Of a stretch of 64,000 nt of DNA, positions 34,369 through 45,431 are shown in pieces (position 1 is the stretch's first letter; each line of letters starts with the position of its first letter). A program made the position numbers and the translations under genes. Below the pieces are notes generated by a model that saw only the letters and a list, made by a program, of their open reading frames with translations, was not told the origin of the DNA and made no database searches. Origin of the DNA: Sanguinoderma infundibulare (Eukaryota > Basidiomycota > Agaricomycetes > Polyporales > Polyporaceae); NCBI GenBank assembly GCA_032821775.1, contig JAVLRN010000008.1, positions 2,108,001-2,172,000 on the forward strand, given 5' to 3'.

Positions 34369-34998
34369 CTACCTGACGTAAACGCAGGTCATCGCAGGGG
34401 GAGTTCCGGCGGCCAACAATCGGCGCCATCCCAGGCTTGCTGCGACTTCGCTCGGACTCGACTCTGAATGGCCAGCGGTGATTTGCTTCAATATTTGGAT
34501 ACCGGGAGGCGGAACGCGCGAACAGCGAGGCCGAAGGCCCAGGGCTTGAGGAGGTTCCGGATGAAAAGCTGCCGGAAGCCGTGTTTCTCCTCGAGGACGA
34601 AGGTTAGGTATGCCCGGACTGGTTGTGGGGGCAGCGAGGCGGCGCCGAAAAATAGCGTGAAGGTGAATACGATCATGGATTCGCTGATGCGTCATTAAAC
34701 CGGGAGAAGCGAGCATGGGAAGCTGCCGGTGGCATGTCACCAATCCAAGAGTCCATCCGCCGCGGACGGATGGTCTGTCGTGGATAAACTCGACTGTGGT
34801 CACTGATTCACGCGAGGCCGTATTGGGGCCAGGCAGTCCGATGATGAACGTCGACAAAAGAACAATTGAGGAAGCATGGAGGGCGTTAACCCCATGGATT
34901 CGTCGGAGGCCGAATTGGCCGTGTCGGCGGTAGCTGTTGACACAGAAGCAGAACTGTGGTCTTGAGTTGCGCACTAACCCGGTCCTGGAAACTATCAT
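34369..34998 (-). pseudogene. STE24-like relic, copy b
   Basis: A short stretch near 34488-34676 encodes FTLFFGAASLPPQPVRAY, FVLEEKHGFRQ and a NLLKPWAFGL-type segment, matching the STE24 region that links the first membrane helices. No zinc motif is present. The flank near 34380-34440 (SLGWRRLLAAG) is shared with the flank of copy a at about 30720-30770 (SLRWRRLLAAG), showing that the DUF6533/STE24 unit was duplicated as a block. Confidence 0.5.
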
Positions 34999-35201
34999 AG
35001 GAAAGCTGCCTTACGTTACCCTCTTCTGAGGAGCCCGAAGAAGTGCGGAGCAAAGAATTCTCGGAGGATGTATACGTTCCTTGGCGCTTAGACTAGCTCT
35101 CAAGATGAGGGTTCAAGTAAGCGCAAGACCAACGATACGTTCGCTCATAAAGCTGGGGTTCGTCAGGGTCGGTTAGTCAAAACGCCATCCTCTTACGCAA
35201 C

Positions 35202-35427
35202 ATGCAATTCCCAATCCGGGTACCTGATGCATCCTTCACCGTGCTCATCCTCATCCTCTTTGCATCTCTTGCACGGGCCTCAGCAGTGACCCCTCGCGCA
35301 ACCCGTATTTTGCCGAGGAATGACACAGGTAATTCTTTGCACGACTCTGGACTCCCTGTATTCATCTCATGAAGACGTCGACCACCTTTCAGAGCCAAGC
35401 GGGCCAGTCGAAAATGCGTTTTTGTGA
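35202..35427 (+). CDS. Short secreted peptide 1 (53 aa), possible RiPP-type precursor
   Basis: Exon 1 (35202-35328) encodes MQFPIRVPDA, a hydrophobic signal-like core (FTVLILILFASLARA) and a basic linker ending ILPRNDT. A 64-bp GT-AG intron (35329-35392) follows in phase 1, and exon 2 adds EPSGPVENAFL and a stop at 35425. Length, start (MQ), intron size, intron phase and the D-T junction all match the peptide gene at 41028-41258. That makes both more credible than isolated short frames. It lies about 375 bp from the 3' end of a convergent UstYa-type gene. If it is a precursor, the core would be the C-terminal 11 residues. No CaaX cysteine is present, so it is not a mating pheromone of the usual type. 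Confidence 0.5.
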
Positions 35428-35802
35428 CTAGCGACTCTGAAGCCGATCTGCACCGTTCGTAAGTTTATGAGAAGGATACGACGCGCCCCGCTTATGATAC
35501 CCAAGTGACCAGCCATTGCCAACGACCACGGACCGCAGTACCGTGACCACGTCGGAGAGGATTGGAAGACGAAGTTGCATTTGGGGTTGGGTAGTTGTTT
35601 TGGTTCAACTGAACGGTCATTTCGCTTACCATGTAGACCAACACAACGGCCACTCGACGATGTCTTTCGTTCAACGTTGCCTTTGCATATAGTTCAGATC
35701 TTGCTTGTGCTGCCGTATGAATTTGTATTGGGGTCCGAACACAAGATACTGGACGGCCATTGACAACATATGCACCACTTGCGACGCAATCACAAACCCG
35801 TT

Positions 35803-36452
35803 CTACACTCGGTCCCCGTTCTCTCGCTGATTCTCCCACACCTTCTCGTACACCGCCGTCCAGTCCCTGCACCTCCGAACGCGGTGCGGCGCAAGCGCAT
35901 TCACCTTGTGCGCGTACTGGAACGGGTCCAGCTGCACGTCCCCGCGACACATCACCACCTGCCGGAGGTAGTTCAGGCAATGACGCGTCGGTTCTGCGTC
36001 GCGCGCGCTCTTCGGGCGGTTGAGCTGCTCGCGGATGACGTCGAGGCACCGGAGCTGGTGCATCATCGCGACGGTGTAAGGCGTGCGCTCCGGGCCGAGG
36101 TGGACGACGCCGCCGTTAGGGAACAGCGGAGCCCATTGCTGAGTGGCGTTGAGCGGATACCGGGTCCAGCTGTCAGCAATGAGCAGGACCTCTCCTCGCT
36201 CGACACTCCATAAGTCTGCGAAGAGGGCAGGGCGTGAGCGTGTGGGTAGGCGGAGCGAGATACTGCAGGTCGCTGACCGTTTTGAATACTTGTGGATGCC
36301 TTCCCTACTCCATAAATGGTCACCACTCCGAGCAGCTTGATCGCGGCGTTGAACGCAAGGACGCAGAGGCAGAAGGTCGTCAGCCAGGTCTCTATCGTCC
36401 GTGGTTGGAGACGCATATTGGGAGAGACGGGGTCGGCCAGTGCGGTCACCAA
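35803..36452 (-). CDS. UstYa-family (DUF3328) protein 1
   Basis: Exon 1 (36452 to about 36300) contains a membrane helix (TTFCLCVLAFNAAIKLLGVV). A phase-1 intron of about 88 bp joins it to exon 2, which begins NLWSVERGEVLLIADSW. The two family motifs are present as MMHQLRCLDVIREQL and TRHCLNYLRQVVMCRGD, the HxxxC and HC pairs thought to bind copper. The protein ends ENQRENGDRV; a start at the Met encoded at 36416 is also possible. UstYa-type proteins act in the secretory pathway and cyclise or oxidise ribosomally made peptides (ustiloxin, cyclochlorotine and asperipin pathways), though some family members have other oxidative roles. Its neighbour on the other strand is a short secreted peptide gene. 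Confidence 0.72.
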
Positions 36453-37983
36453 GACCAGATTTGTACCGAGTTAGTCCACTGTGCTGACAGCGATCTCCGC
36501 AGACGCTAGCACACAGGAGCCGGACCCGGGTTACGAAGCTTCCCGTTGTGTTATTAATCTAAGAAATTGAGGTAAGATGCCAACTTTGATGCGGTCCTGT
36601 GAAGGAGGCGCTTGGAGTGCTTCTCCCGGTCTGAAGGCGGAGTGATGATTATGCTGCGCGGGCTGAGAGCAGTACGAGGTGAATCGAGGTCGCCACCATG
36701 TCGCCCACGGGCATGGGACCTCGAAATGAGCGTACCTGAACGCTTCATTGTGTGAGCTCGACAGTTCAACAGTCAAAACCTGTGACGGCACCTTGGAACA
36801 TTTATCGTCATGGCGGACAAGCTTACTCCATCGCGGCGCGCAAAGTAGATTAATAGCTGTTCCCAGTGGAGAACAATGTACAGACATACCTGGGGCGGTG
36901 GCGCTAGTTTGGTCGACCCGGGCAAGCTTAAGCTTCGCCGAGCGGGGAGACTCGGTCTTCTCCCCAGCACTAATAGGGCCTAACCTTGAGCGGATATGTG
37001 AAACAATACAGTCAAATCGAGGGTAATCCAGCTGACTCGACGCAGCAGGAGGGACGGCGGATTGGGGAGGGAAGCTTAAGGAGGGCGGCGGGGCACTTGG
37101 TCTTCGGGGTCCTGCTTCTCTTTGTACGTGTTTGTGGCACAACGGGACGATCCCCAAAGCCTCCTTCCTTGGCAATTCCTCCCACAGAACGCCGCTCAAA
37201 CCACTCAACAAATTTTCTCCCCGTCCGCGTCAGCGCCGACAGTGGATTCTGGCACGTCTCAGTTGCATTCCTCTATTCAAAACCAAAACTTTAGCCGACA
37301 CTGGGCGCAGAGTTGCAGTCCGAGTCGGTGCCGACGACCGACGTGCTCGTCGTACTGTGATTGAACGTGGCACAGTACAAGCCCTCACCCCCCTTTCGCG
37401 AGTACGTATTCATCCCACGCGGCATCTCGTGCATCTTACATTTAGGTACTAACGTCAAGAGTGCGGATAGATGTCGGTGTTTTCGCAGCACTAAGTTTTT
37501 CTCGATCGGTATCTGGTCCCACGCGGGGCCTCGTCACGCACGCTAGAGTCAGACTCGGAGCCTTCAACGCTCGCGCTGCGTGTCCGTCTGCATCGCTTAC
37601 GCCGTTGTGAGAGCCGTGCGAGCCGTTGGTATCCGACCACCTAATATTCAGGCTATGTAGACATCTCCGCCGTGCCCTTGCCCGAGCGCGCATTCTAATT
37701 TATACTGCAGCGCTGATTCGGAAAGATTTACTCTAATCCTCGCTGGCGCTGACGCACGCCGCGTGGCATCGTCCAGAGGCGAGGCAACAGAGGGCTTCTC
37801 TGCCATTGTAACTGGTGACAAAGCGCCGATATGGTAAGATAGGTTCTTTTAGGTTTGACGACAGAGAGGGGGCGGTCCACAGTCTTCAACACCTCCTTAA
37901 GGTGAGTCGAATGCCAGAGACGACTGTGTGTCTCCACGCTTCTGTCTTACAGCCTTTCTCCCTTGTACAGGGTACAGGACGAC
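36453..37983. other. Intergenic region upstream of UstYa 1 and the 7TM gene
   Basis: A Pro/Ser-rich open frame on the minus strand (36531-37211) lacks motifs and is probably chance. The last 500 bp should hold the promoter of the 7TM gene at 37984; no specific element is clear. Confidence 0.35.
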
Positions 37984-39299
37984 ATGTCCGACTACAATGC
38001 CATCTTCCAGAACTCCTGGTACATTGGAAACAACTTCAACGCAATCCTTTACGGTACGTCTGCCTGCATTCTTGAACATCTAGCCATTTTCATCCGCCAC
38101 CTCCGCTCGCAGCCACGAGCCGTGACCTGTGCTAACGCCACTCCCGTTTGAATAGGCGTCGAACTCATCCTGTACTTTGTGAGTTTGAAGCTCATCAAAG
38201 ACGGCTGGCATGTAGAGGAAAACCGGCGGAGCAACAAGACGTTTCTCTTCCTGAGCAACGGTCTCCTCGCCATGATCACCATCTTCCTCATCGTCCAGAA
38301 TTACTTTGGCGAGGCGATGTGGATCATCAACGAGGGGTACCCTGGCGGCTCTGGCCAGTGGTTCGCAGACCACGCCTCGGTATGGTACCAAACACTCGGC
38401 AGCGCGGCCTCGGTGGTCATGAACATGATGAGTGACGCATTTTTGGTAACTCTCACCTCCTCCGAACGTTTTGTGTCGCATGTAACAAGCTAAATCGTCA
38501 TAAACCATAGATCTACCGCGCCTACGTGGTTTGGGGCGATTGGCGCGTCGTTATCTTCCCTTCGATTCTGTACTTGGCCACGACCGGTGCGTCGACCATT
38601 ACTTCCTGCCCGCGCATCACGAGTGACTGACGCGAATTTGCCTTTGGTCTCGTTTTCTATGGACCATAAGCACTGGGAATCATGACCTGCTACTTCTCCG
38701 GCCGGCCAAACGCGGACTTCTTCGTCGGCACCGCCACACACGTCGCCCTCGCATACTCGGCGGTCGGCATTGGGATGAACGTGACCTGCACGACGCTCAT
38801 CTGCGGCCGCATCCTGTGGCTGTCGCGCCGGATGAAAGCGACACTCGGCCATGCCGTGGCGAAGACGTACACGGGCGCGGCTTCGATCATCATCGAGTCC
38901 ATGATGCCGTACACGCTCTTCGGGGTCGCGTACGTGGTGACCCTCGGGACAAACAGTCCAGTGGCTATCTTGTTCCTTTCGCTCTATGTCATGTTCACGG
39001 TGCGTCCATCTCGGATATTCATGTGGATACGAAGCGCTGACAGGAGCCGCTCGAATTGACAGTGCCTTTCTCCGCAGATGATCATCCTCCGCGTCCTCAT
39101 GGGCCGTGGGTGGACGGATACGACTACGGCAACATCGCTGCGGTTCAACCCGGCGTGGCGCTCGAGTGTGAAGACCCGGACCATGACGAGAGGTGACGTT
39201 AGCGAGGACACAGCCGCGATGAACCTCACCGACCTCTCGAAGTCAAGTTTGTCGCAGCCTCGGTCCCACATCGATGTACTGGGCGATTTGAATGTCTGA
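37984..39299 (+). CDS. Seven-helix fungal membrane protein 1
   Basis: The start at 37984 gives MSDYNAIFQNSWYIGNNF. Five exons separated by GT-AG introns at about 38054-38156, 38445-38511, 38581-38670 and 39000-39077 give about 310 residues. Hydrophobic segments include VELILYFVSLKLI, GLLAMITIFLIVQNYFG, SAASVVMNMMSDAFLIYRAY, ALGIMTCYFSG, VALAYSAVGIGMNV, IIIESMMPYTLFGVAY and VAILFLSLYVMFT, seven in all. The soluble tail ends IDVLGDLNV. It is about 70 percent identical by eye to the gene at 43152-44333, which shows that the exons are real. It is a basidiomycete expansion with unknown function; a receptor-like role is a guess from topology. Confidence 0.78.
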
Positions 39300-39677
39300 A
39301 TATCTATCATTTGCATGTATGTACTAATAGGACTTTCGAGTAGACGTTCCCGCACGGAGAACGTCGTTTAGTATCATCTTCGGATCAAGGAACGTCTGAG
39401 AGCCGGGGTCCGATACGACACGGAGACAGTTCATTCCGCCAGCTTATTGTTACTGAGCTCATCCCCGCCTGACCAACATGCCCCAAATGTCGCCGTGAGT
39501 CCGCCCCGTTCGGACAGCATATTTATATACCAAGCCCTCTAACTTCCATTTCAAGCTCCTCAACTTTCTCCAATTGGCGACAAGACAGAGAGACCGCTGT
39601 GGCCACGATAGTAAACCTAAACCTCGCGGATATTCTAGATGGTCTGATACTGATAAATATTGACCCCTGCGCATCGC
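39300..39677. other. Gap between the 7TM gene and the next convergent gene
   Basis: This should contain the 3' ends of two convergent genes. Nothing else is visible. Confidence 0.35.
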
Positions 39678-40655
39678 TCAACCCACGAATTTCAAGTTAC
39701 CAGTGGGCGATGACGCACCATAGGATGTATTCTGGCTGGACCACACGTCCAGGAAGCAAGCGGAGTCCTTCGCGCAGGCGACCTCGAACGCATGCAGCGA
39801 CGCCCGCGGACACGGGAACCGGTGTATCACCGTATTGTCTCCGGCGCGCGCCTGGATCGAAGTTGCGACCCTCGCCGCTCGCGCCGGACGAGTGCGATAA
39901 GACAGCGCCTTGACGTCCACGGGGCCATCGGGGGCAAGGCGGAAGACGTCGAAGCGTGAAGTCTGGTCCATTTCGATGGCCGCCCCGGCCTCCAGATGGG
40001 CTCCGAGGTCAGGGAGTGAGAAGACGAGGCGGCAGTCCTCCATGCCGAAGTCGATGGTGCGAAACTGGACGATCGTGTGCGTTTCCGGCTGCGGGACATG
40101 GAGTCAGCATGCCAGACTTGGGCTTCGGAGTGTAGGTTGCTCGCTCACAGTGGAGGTCACATGGAGGTGCATTTCGTTCGGCGACACGGTGCCCCATCCA
40201 TCAAGCCACCTGTCGCGCTCGCCGCGCGGCGATAGTCGCTCAGGGTCGTCGGGGAAGACTTGGGCAGAGAATTGCGGCCGCAGGAGAATGGGGGCGATTG
40301 CGGAGGAATTGACTCTGCCAGACTGGTATAGCTCGTCAAGGCCAATGTAGGGGTTTGCATATGTGAGGTGGGATATGGCGTCCTTGTCTTGAAAGACGGT
40401 AGCGAACATTCGCGCAATGCACGCGAGGGCGAATACGTCTATGGCCCCGACGATTAGGAGGGCGGCGGCGGCCCAGCGCAAGAGGGGAGGAAGCCCATAA
40501 TTCGTATCGCCTGCGGATTGAAGACACTCAATCAGCAGTTCGGGGAAGCAGGGTAGAAGGGTAGCAGACGTACGCCGATGTGTAGTCTGAGTTTTGTCTA
40601 AATCAAAAGATTCTCCTTCGTCGATGAGTCGAACATACTCTTCATCATGCGCCAT
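39678..40655 (-). CDS. Single-pass membrane protein of a basidiomycete-specific family
   Basis: The start at 40655 (MAHDEEYVRLIDEGESF) leads, through an intron at about 40575-40506, to a joined THRRDTNYGLPPLLRW. One membrane helix follows (AAALLIVGAIDVFALACI, about residues 46-65). The lumenal part contains LTYANPYIGLDELYQSGRVN and APRGE-like SPRGERDRWLDGWG. After a further intron near 40105-40090 it continues TIVQFRTIDFGMEDCRLVF and DVKALSYRTRP, ending NLKFVG. The short N-tail, single helix and large extracytosolic domain suggest a type II membrane protein. I know similar basidiomycete hypothetical proteins but no function for them. Confidence 0.65.
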
Positions 40656-41027
40656 GAGTTGGGGGGATCGCTGCAAGTGAAGAAGGAGTCGAGAAGGAGT
40701 GCAAGTAGCGGGTTCCAATTGAGACCAACCTCGGGGGACATGCATCGCCTGTCTGCTGAGGTGATCGAGCTGCCCAGATTTTAGCTCGGCATCTATATCT
40801 ATCAATCGTAAACTCGGAAGTGATCCGATTTGCCGTGCGCTTTGGACTGTCGAAAGACAACGCAGTAGTAGTTACACCACTGTGTGGCGATGGCTCGTCG
40901 ATGCCGGAAAAGAACACAAACTTCGTCGCAAATGAAAGTTTAGGAATGGCAACGACAGATGGACAATTAGTATAAAACATATGAACGAACGGAAGACATA
41001 CCTTCTCCCACCGAACTCGGAGTCAGC

Positions 41028-41258
41028 ATGCAATACAGCTTCAAGATCTTCCTCCCAATGCTCTTTGCGGCGCTTGCTCTCGTCATCGCTTCACCCGAAG
41101 CTCAAGCACTTTCACTACCGCAACAAGCGCGGCCAATTCGAGCGGTGGATGCTGACACTGGTTAGTAGATGATGTTCTCATCCTCACTAAACCGCCAATA
41201 TTGACGATGAGATTCCACTCCAGCACCTCTCGGCTACAAAGACCCGGAATACCTCTAA
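41028..41258 (+). CDS. Short secreted peptide 2 (55 aa), possible RiPP-type precursor
   Basis: Exon 1 (41028-41160) encodes MQYSFKIFLP, a signal-like core (MLFAALALVIASPEAQA) and a linker ending RAVDADT. A 63-bp GT-AG intron (41161-41223) in phase 1 leads to exon 2, which adds APLGYKDPEYL and a stop at 41256-41258. The gene has the same build as the peptide gene at 35202-35427: MQ start, signal, a Pro/Arg-containing linker, intron after D-T, about 11 C-terminal residues. The tail holds two Tyr residues, the side chain often targeted by UstYa proteins. The UstYa-type gene at 42352 lies 1.1 kb downstream on the same strand. No peptide repeat or Lys-Arg sites separate multiple cores, unlike classical ustiloxin-type precursors. 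Confidence 0.5.
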
Positions 41259-41349
41259 CATTCATGGAGCTCTCTTCTGAATTTTAATGATTGATATGTG
41301 AGTATCGATTCTTCTTCACGCATCCATAGCTAAGTCGTCAACTCACTAT

Positions 41350-41514
41350 CTCAGGTAGAGCCTTCCTCAACGACTCAGGCTACTGGTTTTCGGTCCGGTG
41401 ATCGGAAAGCAACCCCGGTCCCCTGTTTGTGTTGTATACTTTTGGGAACCAGACAGTGCTGCTTTGTGAGAATCACACCTATAATGAACTGTAAGCTCTG
41501 CTGCGCGAGCGAGA
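41350..41514 (+). pseudogene. Relic of a secreted or extracellular protein exon
   Basis: One frame reads AFLNDSGYWFSVR, TGA at 41399-41401, then ESNPGPLFVLYTFGNQTV and LCENHTYNEL, ending near 41492. The Tyr/Trp-rich, N-glycosylation-rich sequence looks protein-like, but the stop breaks it. It lies just after peptide gene 2. Confidence 0.3.
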
Positions 41515-42351
41515 TCTCAAGCGGCGATGATGCGTACCAGCGCAGCTAGTTGAACATTCGCTCAGGTTCCGACTCGGTGACAGAAGGGTGTATACGTGAA
41601 GTTGAGATAGGGATAGTAACCAGCAACGGATTCCGTGTCCGACCACAAAAGAAGGAAGAAAGGATGGACGCGTCTCAGCGGGAGAGGCGGCAGGAAGAAC
41701 GGAAGTGGCCGGGGTCCACCCCACGTTGCGCTTCCGGCGTCAGCCGAACAGGCAGCGCAGCGGCTTTGCAATCAACCACGCTCCTTTCGAATCATGAAGC
41801 TTGCGTGAAACTCGACTATCCCCAGCCCCAGCGGTCACCGATATCGATCACGTCCAACACCGAAGATCTCTTATAACAGGAACTTCATACTATCACGCCG
41901 GTCCCACGGCTCGTCTGAATCGCTCACACCTGGTTGGGTTCACGATCTTTTATAACAGATGACAACGTTATTGACACCGTTCTTTCCCCGGCTTTGTGAT
42001 AGTAACCAGGCCAGCGCTGCTAGCTGCTTGGGGGCCGAAGATATCGCCTTTCCTCGCGGTGCTGAGTGCGGTATTTGTTGCTAGGTCTGAGTCGGAAAGG
42101 CAGCTCCACCTGCTGTGTGCGCCAAAGCTTGGCGGTAGAATTCGAAGGTCGGCGATGAGGACGCATGGGCAACATGTGGCGCATGCTGCTCTATCTGTCA
42201 GAATGCACAGTTTCCCGCGGGAAACCGGAAGAATCGCAGGAGCTATCTGACTTCGGCTTAGCTCTCAAACAAACATTCAGCGCCGTATTCTGCTACGCCC
42301 GCCCTGCAGGGCATTAAACTGAATTATGCGTCAGATTCGACGCGACCAACC
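41515..42351. promoter_or_regulatory. Intergenic region upstream of UstYa 2
   Basis: No exon is seen. The last few hundred bases should hold the promoter of the gene at 42352. Confidence 0.3.
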
Positions 42352-43053
42352 ATGCTTCCTCACGTCCTCACTTGCACTGCTCTCGCCGCCCTCGCGATTC
42401 TTAACGTGTCAATCAGCCGCTGGTTCGTGGCCGAGGTGCGCCGGTACCTCGTGCGCAGGCCCGGGCTTCCCGACGCTCACTACAGTGAGTACCTGAGTTT
42501 ATAACGTCCTCGATCTCGAAGCTGACTATTTCCCAAAGCCTGGATCGAGGAAGACGTCCCCGAACGCCTCACCCTCACCGACCCGCGGCCGAACGTGATC
42601 ATGCCGCTCGAGGAGAGCGTGCGCTACGGTATCGACGAGCCCCAGTCCTACCTCGAGTGGCTCTATACGGCAACGTATGGGGACATGGGATACACCCGCC
42701 TAGGCCCGAACAATCGCCTCTTCAGCGTCGTCCTCACGCACCACATGCATTGCCTCCGCGCGCTCCGCACAGCGCTCACCGCGGAAGGCCTGCCCGAGGA
42801 CGTGCACCACGTAGAGCACTGTCTCAGCACGCTGCGCGAGTTCACGCTCTGTGCGGCAGACGCAACTCTGGAGCCGGGCGATCCGTTTGCGCGCAACTAC
42901 ACCGTCGAGCGGGCGGCGGGTGAGCAGAGGTGCATGGATGTGGAGGCCTTTTATGGGACGATGCGGAAGCTTTGGGATGGCTGGCTGGTCTCGCAGTCGG
43001 AAGTGGCAAAGAGAGACGAAGATATCAGGAAGGGACAAGTGGATGTTGCGTAA
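42352..43053 (+). CDS. UstYa-family (DUF3328) protein 2
   Basis: Exon 1 starts at 42352 and encodes a membrane anchor (VLTCTALAALAILNVSI) and a basic juxtamembrane stretch. A phase-1 intron (about 42484-42538) joins YTWIEEDVPERLTL. Both family motifs are intact: HHMHCLRALRTAL, and DVHHVEHCLSTLRE followed by FTLCAADATLEPGD. The protein, about 215 residues, ends DIRKGQVDVA. The family acts on peptides in the secretory pathway, cyclising or oxidising side chains, often at Tyr. Peptide gene 2 lies upstream on the same strand and a 7TM gene is convergent downstream. No methyltransferase or peptidase typical of known UstYa clusters is adjacent. Confidence 0.78.
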
Positions 43054-43151
43054 ATATTCATCATTCAGTTCATGAACGCGGTACAGGTACATCGCACGAA
43101 TTAGAACTGCATTACATCCAACATTTGTCTTCACGACTCACACCTCCCGAT

Positions 43152-44333
43152 CTAAACAGCCTCCTTCGAAACCGATGAAATACTCCCCTTCTCCGCGGCA
43201 CTATCGCAGGCGAAAGTCATTGTTGTCTTCGTCTCCGTGGCCCTGTCAAGGGAGGTGTTGCGCCACTTCGTTACCGTCTCCTCAGTCCACCCGCGACCGA
43301 GTAGCATACGAAGGATTATCATTTGCGGCGAGACACACTGCGAGAGACACACAATTAGTTCTAATCTCGGCGATCGGGACGGACATACCGTAAACATGAC
43401 ATAGATCGATAGAAAGAGGATCGACACCGGGCTGCTTGCGCCAAGCGTTGCAACATATAGGATGCCAAATAGAGTGTAAGGGAGCATGGACTCGATGACG
43501 ATCGCGGCAGCGCCCGTGTACGTCCTGGACACGTCGTGCCCGAGCGCGTTCTCCATCCGACGCGAGACCCAGAGGATGCGGCCCACGATGAGGCTCGACA
43601 GCACGACATTCATGCCGATGCCGACGGTGGAGTAGGCCAGGGCGACGTGGGTTGCGGTGCCGACGAAGAAGTCCGCGTTGGGCCTGCCGGAGAAGTAGCA
43701 GGTCATGATCCCAAGCGCTGTGAAATGCCGGTGTAAGACCTCGTTCTGTCCTCCCGTGTTACGAAGACGCGTACCTGCAGTCCCGAAGTAAAGGACAATT
43801 GGGACGATAACGACATGCCAGTTTCCCCAAACGACGTAGGCGCGATATATCTTCAAGGCATGCAGACATTCAGCCGTGGCACGCAAACTGACGTCGCACG
43901 AGGGCCATACGCACCAGGAACGCATCGCTCATCAAGTTCATGACCACGGAGGCAGCACTCCCGAACGTCTGGTACCATACCGCGGCGTGATCGGCAAAGT
44001 ACTGACCAGAGCTGCCCGGGTATCCCTCGTTGATGATCCACATCTCCTGGCCGAAGAAGTTCTGGACGATGAGGAAGATAGTGATCATGAGGAGGAGGCC
44101 GGTGCTGAGGAACAGGAACAGCTTGTCGCTCCGCTTGCGCTCTTGACGTGCGCGGCCATCGAGGATGAGCTTGACGCTAGTGAAGTACAAGACAAGCTCT
44201 ACGCCTGGAGGAATACCGGGGTTAGTGATTGACGCGAGCCAAGGACGGTATCAGAGGGCATACCGTAGAGAATGGCGTTGAAATTGTTGCCGATGTACCA
44301 GCTATTCTGAAAGATGGTGTTGTAGTCCGACAT
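43152..44333 (-). CDS. Seven-helix fungal membrane protein 2
   Basis: The start at 44333 gives MSDYNTIFQNSWYIGNNF, the same as the gene at 37984 apart from one residue. Introns lie in the same places (about 44265-44198, 43915-43860, 43778-43719 and 43388-43312). Shared segments are VELVLYFTSVKLI, GLLLMITIFLIVQNFFG, SAASVVMNLMSDAFL, IYRAYVVWGNW, YFSGRPNADFFVG and PQMIILRMLLGRGWTE. The C-terminal tail differs and ends KGSISSVSKEAV. It is likely intact. Its upstream region is shared with the GNAT gene and is duplicated, in decayed form, at 60.9-61.9 kb. Confidence 0.78.
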
Positions 44334-45431
44334 GACTGGGCTCGTTGGACTCTCTCGAGTGGGAAGGACAGCGGTCGTGCCACTATGGGAATGCTGAGAT
44401 ATCCACAAGGCTTTTTACGACACTCAGATGCCTACCGAAGCGTTTGGCCGACCACTGCATGTCATGTGAGCTGTGATAACGGCGGCGTTGGAGCGATCGG
44501 AAAGGAATCAAGGCACCTGCATGTGGTTCCGTGAGACTCGGAGCAAGGCAATTCATTTCATGTTCTCAGTAAGGTTCAAGGGAAAGCTCAGTTAACGGAA
44601 CTTACATCTGAACACCGCCCGACAGGGATACTCATGTCCCTCAAAGATGAGGCCCCTCAAAGATATTGCCGCACGGCAACGAAGGGCGTCAGTGTCAATG
44701 CGGGCCTGCAGCACGGACGGCAGATTGAAGCTTGTGGTCTCGTGTCGATCGACCGTGTTCTGACCGCCGAGGGAGGCCGTTTGAATGAACATCTTGGGCT
44801 GCCGTAGAATAGATGACCAGTAAGGTACTGATCTTCCGAGTGAGGATACAATCGCCGTCGACGATCAAACCTGCAAGGGCGTCGTCGCCTACAGACGGGT
44901 CGCATCCAGGGATCGAAGAGAAACGAAGAGTCCGGCCGGGCCACAGAAGGAACCACATTGAATCCGGTTGAAAGTTGGAGCGGCCGGCGTGGGCGCTTCC
45001 AGCCTTGTCCAGGGAAGATACGTAACCTGGGTATTTTGGGATTCAAGCGATCACGATCGGATTGTGATTGCATGTGGATGAATTGCGTACCTCAGGAGTG
45101 TCAGAGAGCACAGTTCGTGGCGAGCAGACAGACATGACCGTATGATAACACGTTGTGCACCGCCTTTCAATGCAGGGTGACTGGGGGGATGACTCTGTCA
45201 GCGCGCGTCGAAGCCACTGAGAGGAGCCCGCCCAGGAAGCGTGAACTGCCCACACGCCGCCCCGGCCAAATGGCGAACATTCCCCTCCAACTCGAGGTTC
45301 TGATAGATGCATCATAATGTTCTGGAGTTCGTAGAGCACACATGGTATCGGATATAGAGCCGCTGAACATGACAGTCCAGCCTGTAGAGTCTCCCTCAGC
45401 CTCGATACGTCCTACAGAGACCTAGCACCCA
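44334..45431. promoter_or_regulatory. Divergent promoter between 7TM gene 2 and the GNAT gene
   Basis: The two start codons are about 1.1 kb apart on opposite strands. The whole stretch has a recognisable, shorter copy at about 60936-61780 (for example aaggaatcaaggcacct and gattcaagcgatca occur in both). It therefore moved as one block. No coding exon is seen. Confidence 0.5.

Noticed and set aside
36531..37211. 226-codon minus-strand open frame as a gene
   Set aside because: No motif, no hydrophobic or repeat organisation, and no detectable similarity to other parts of the window. It is likely chance in GC-rich DNA.
35202..41258. The two short peptides as CaaX mating pheromone precursors for the STE24-like copies
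   Set aside because: Neither peptide ends in a CaaX box or contains a C-terminal cysteine, and both have secretion-signal-like N-termini.
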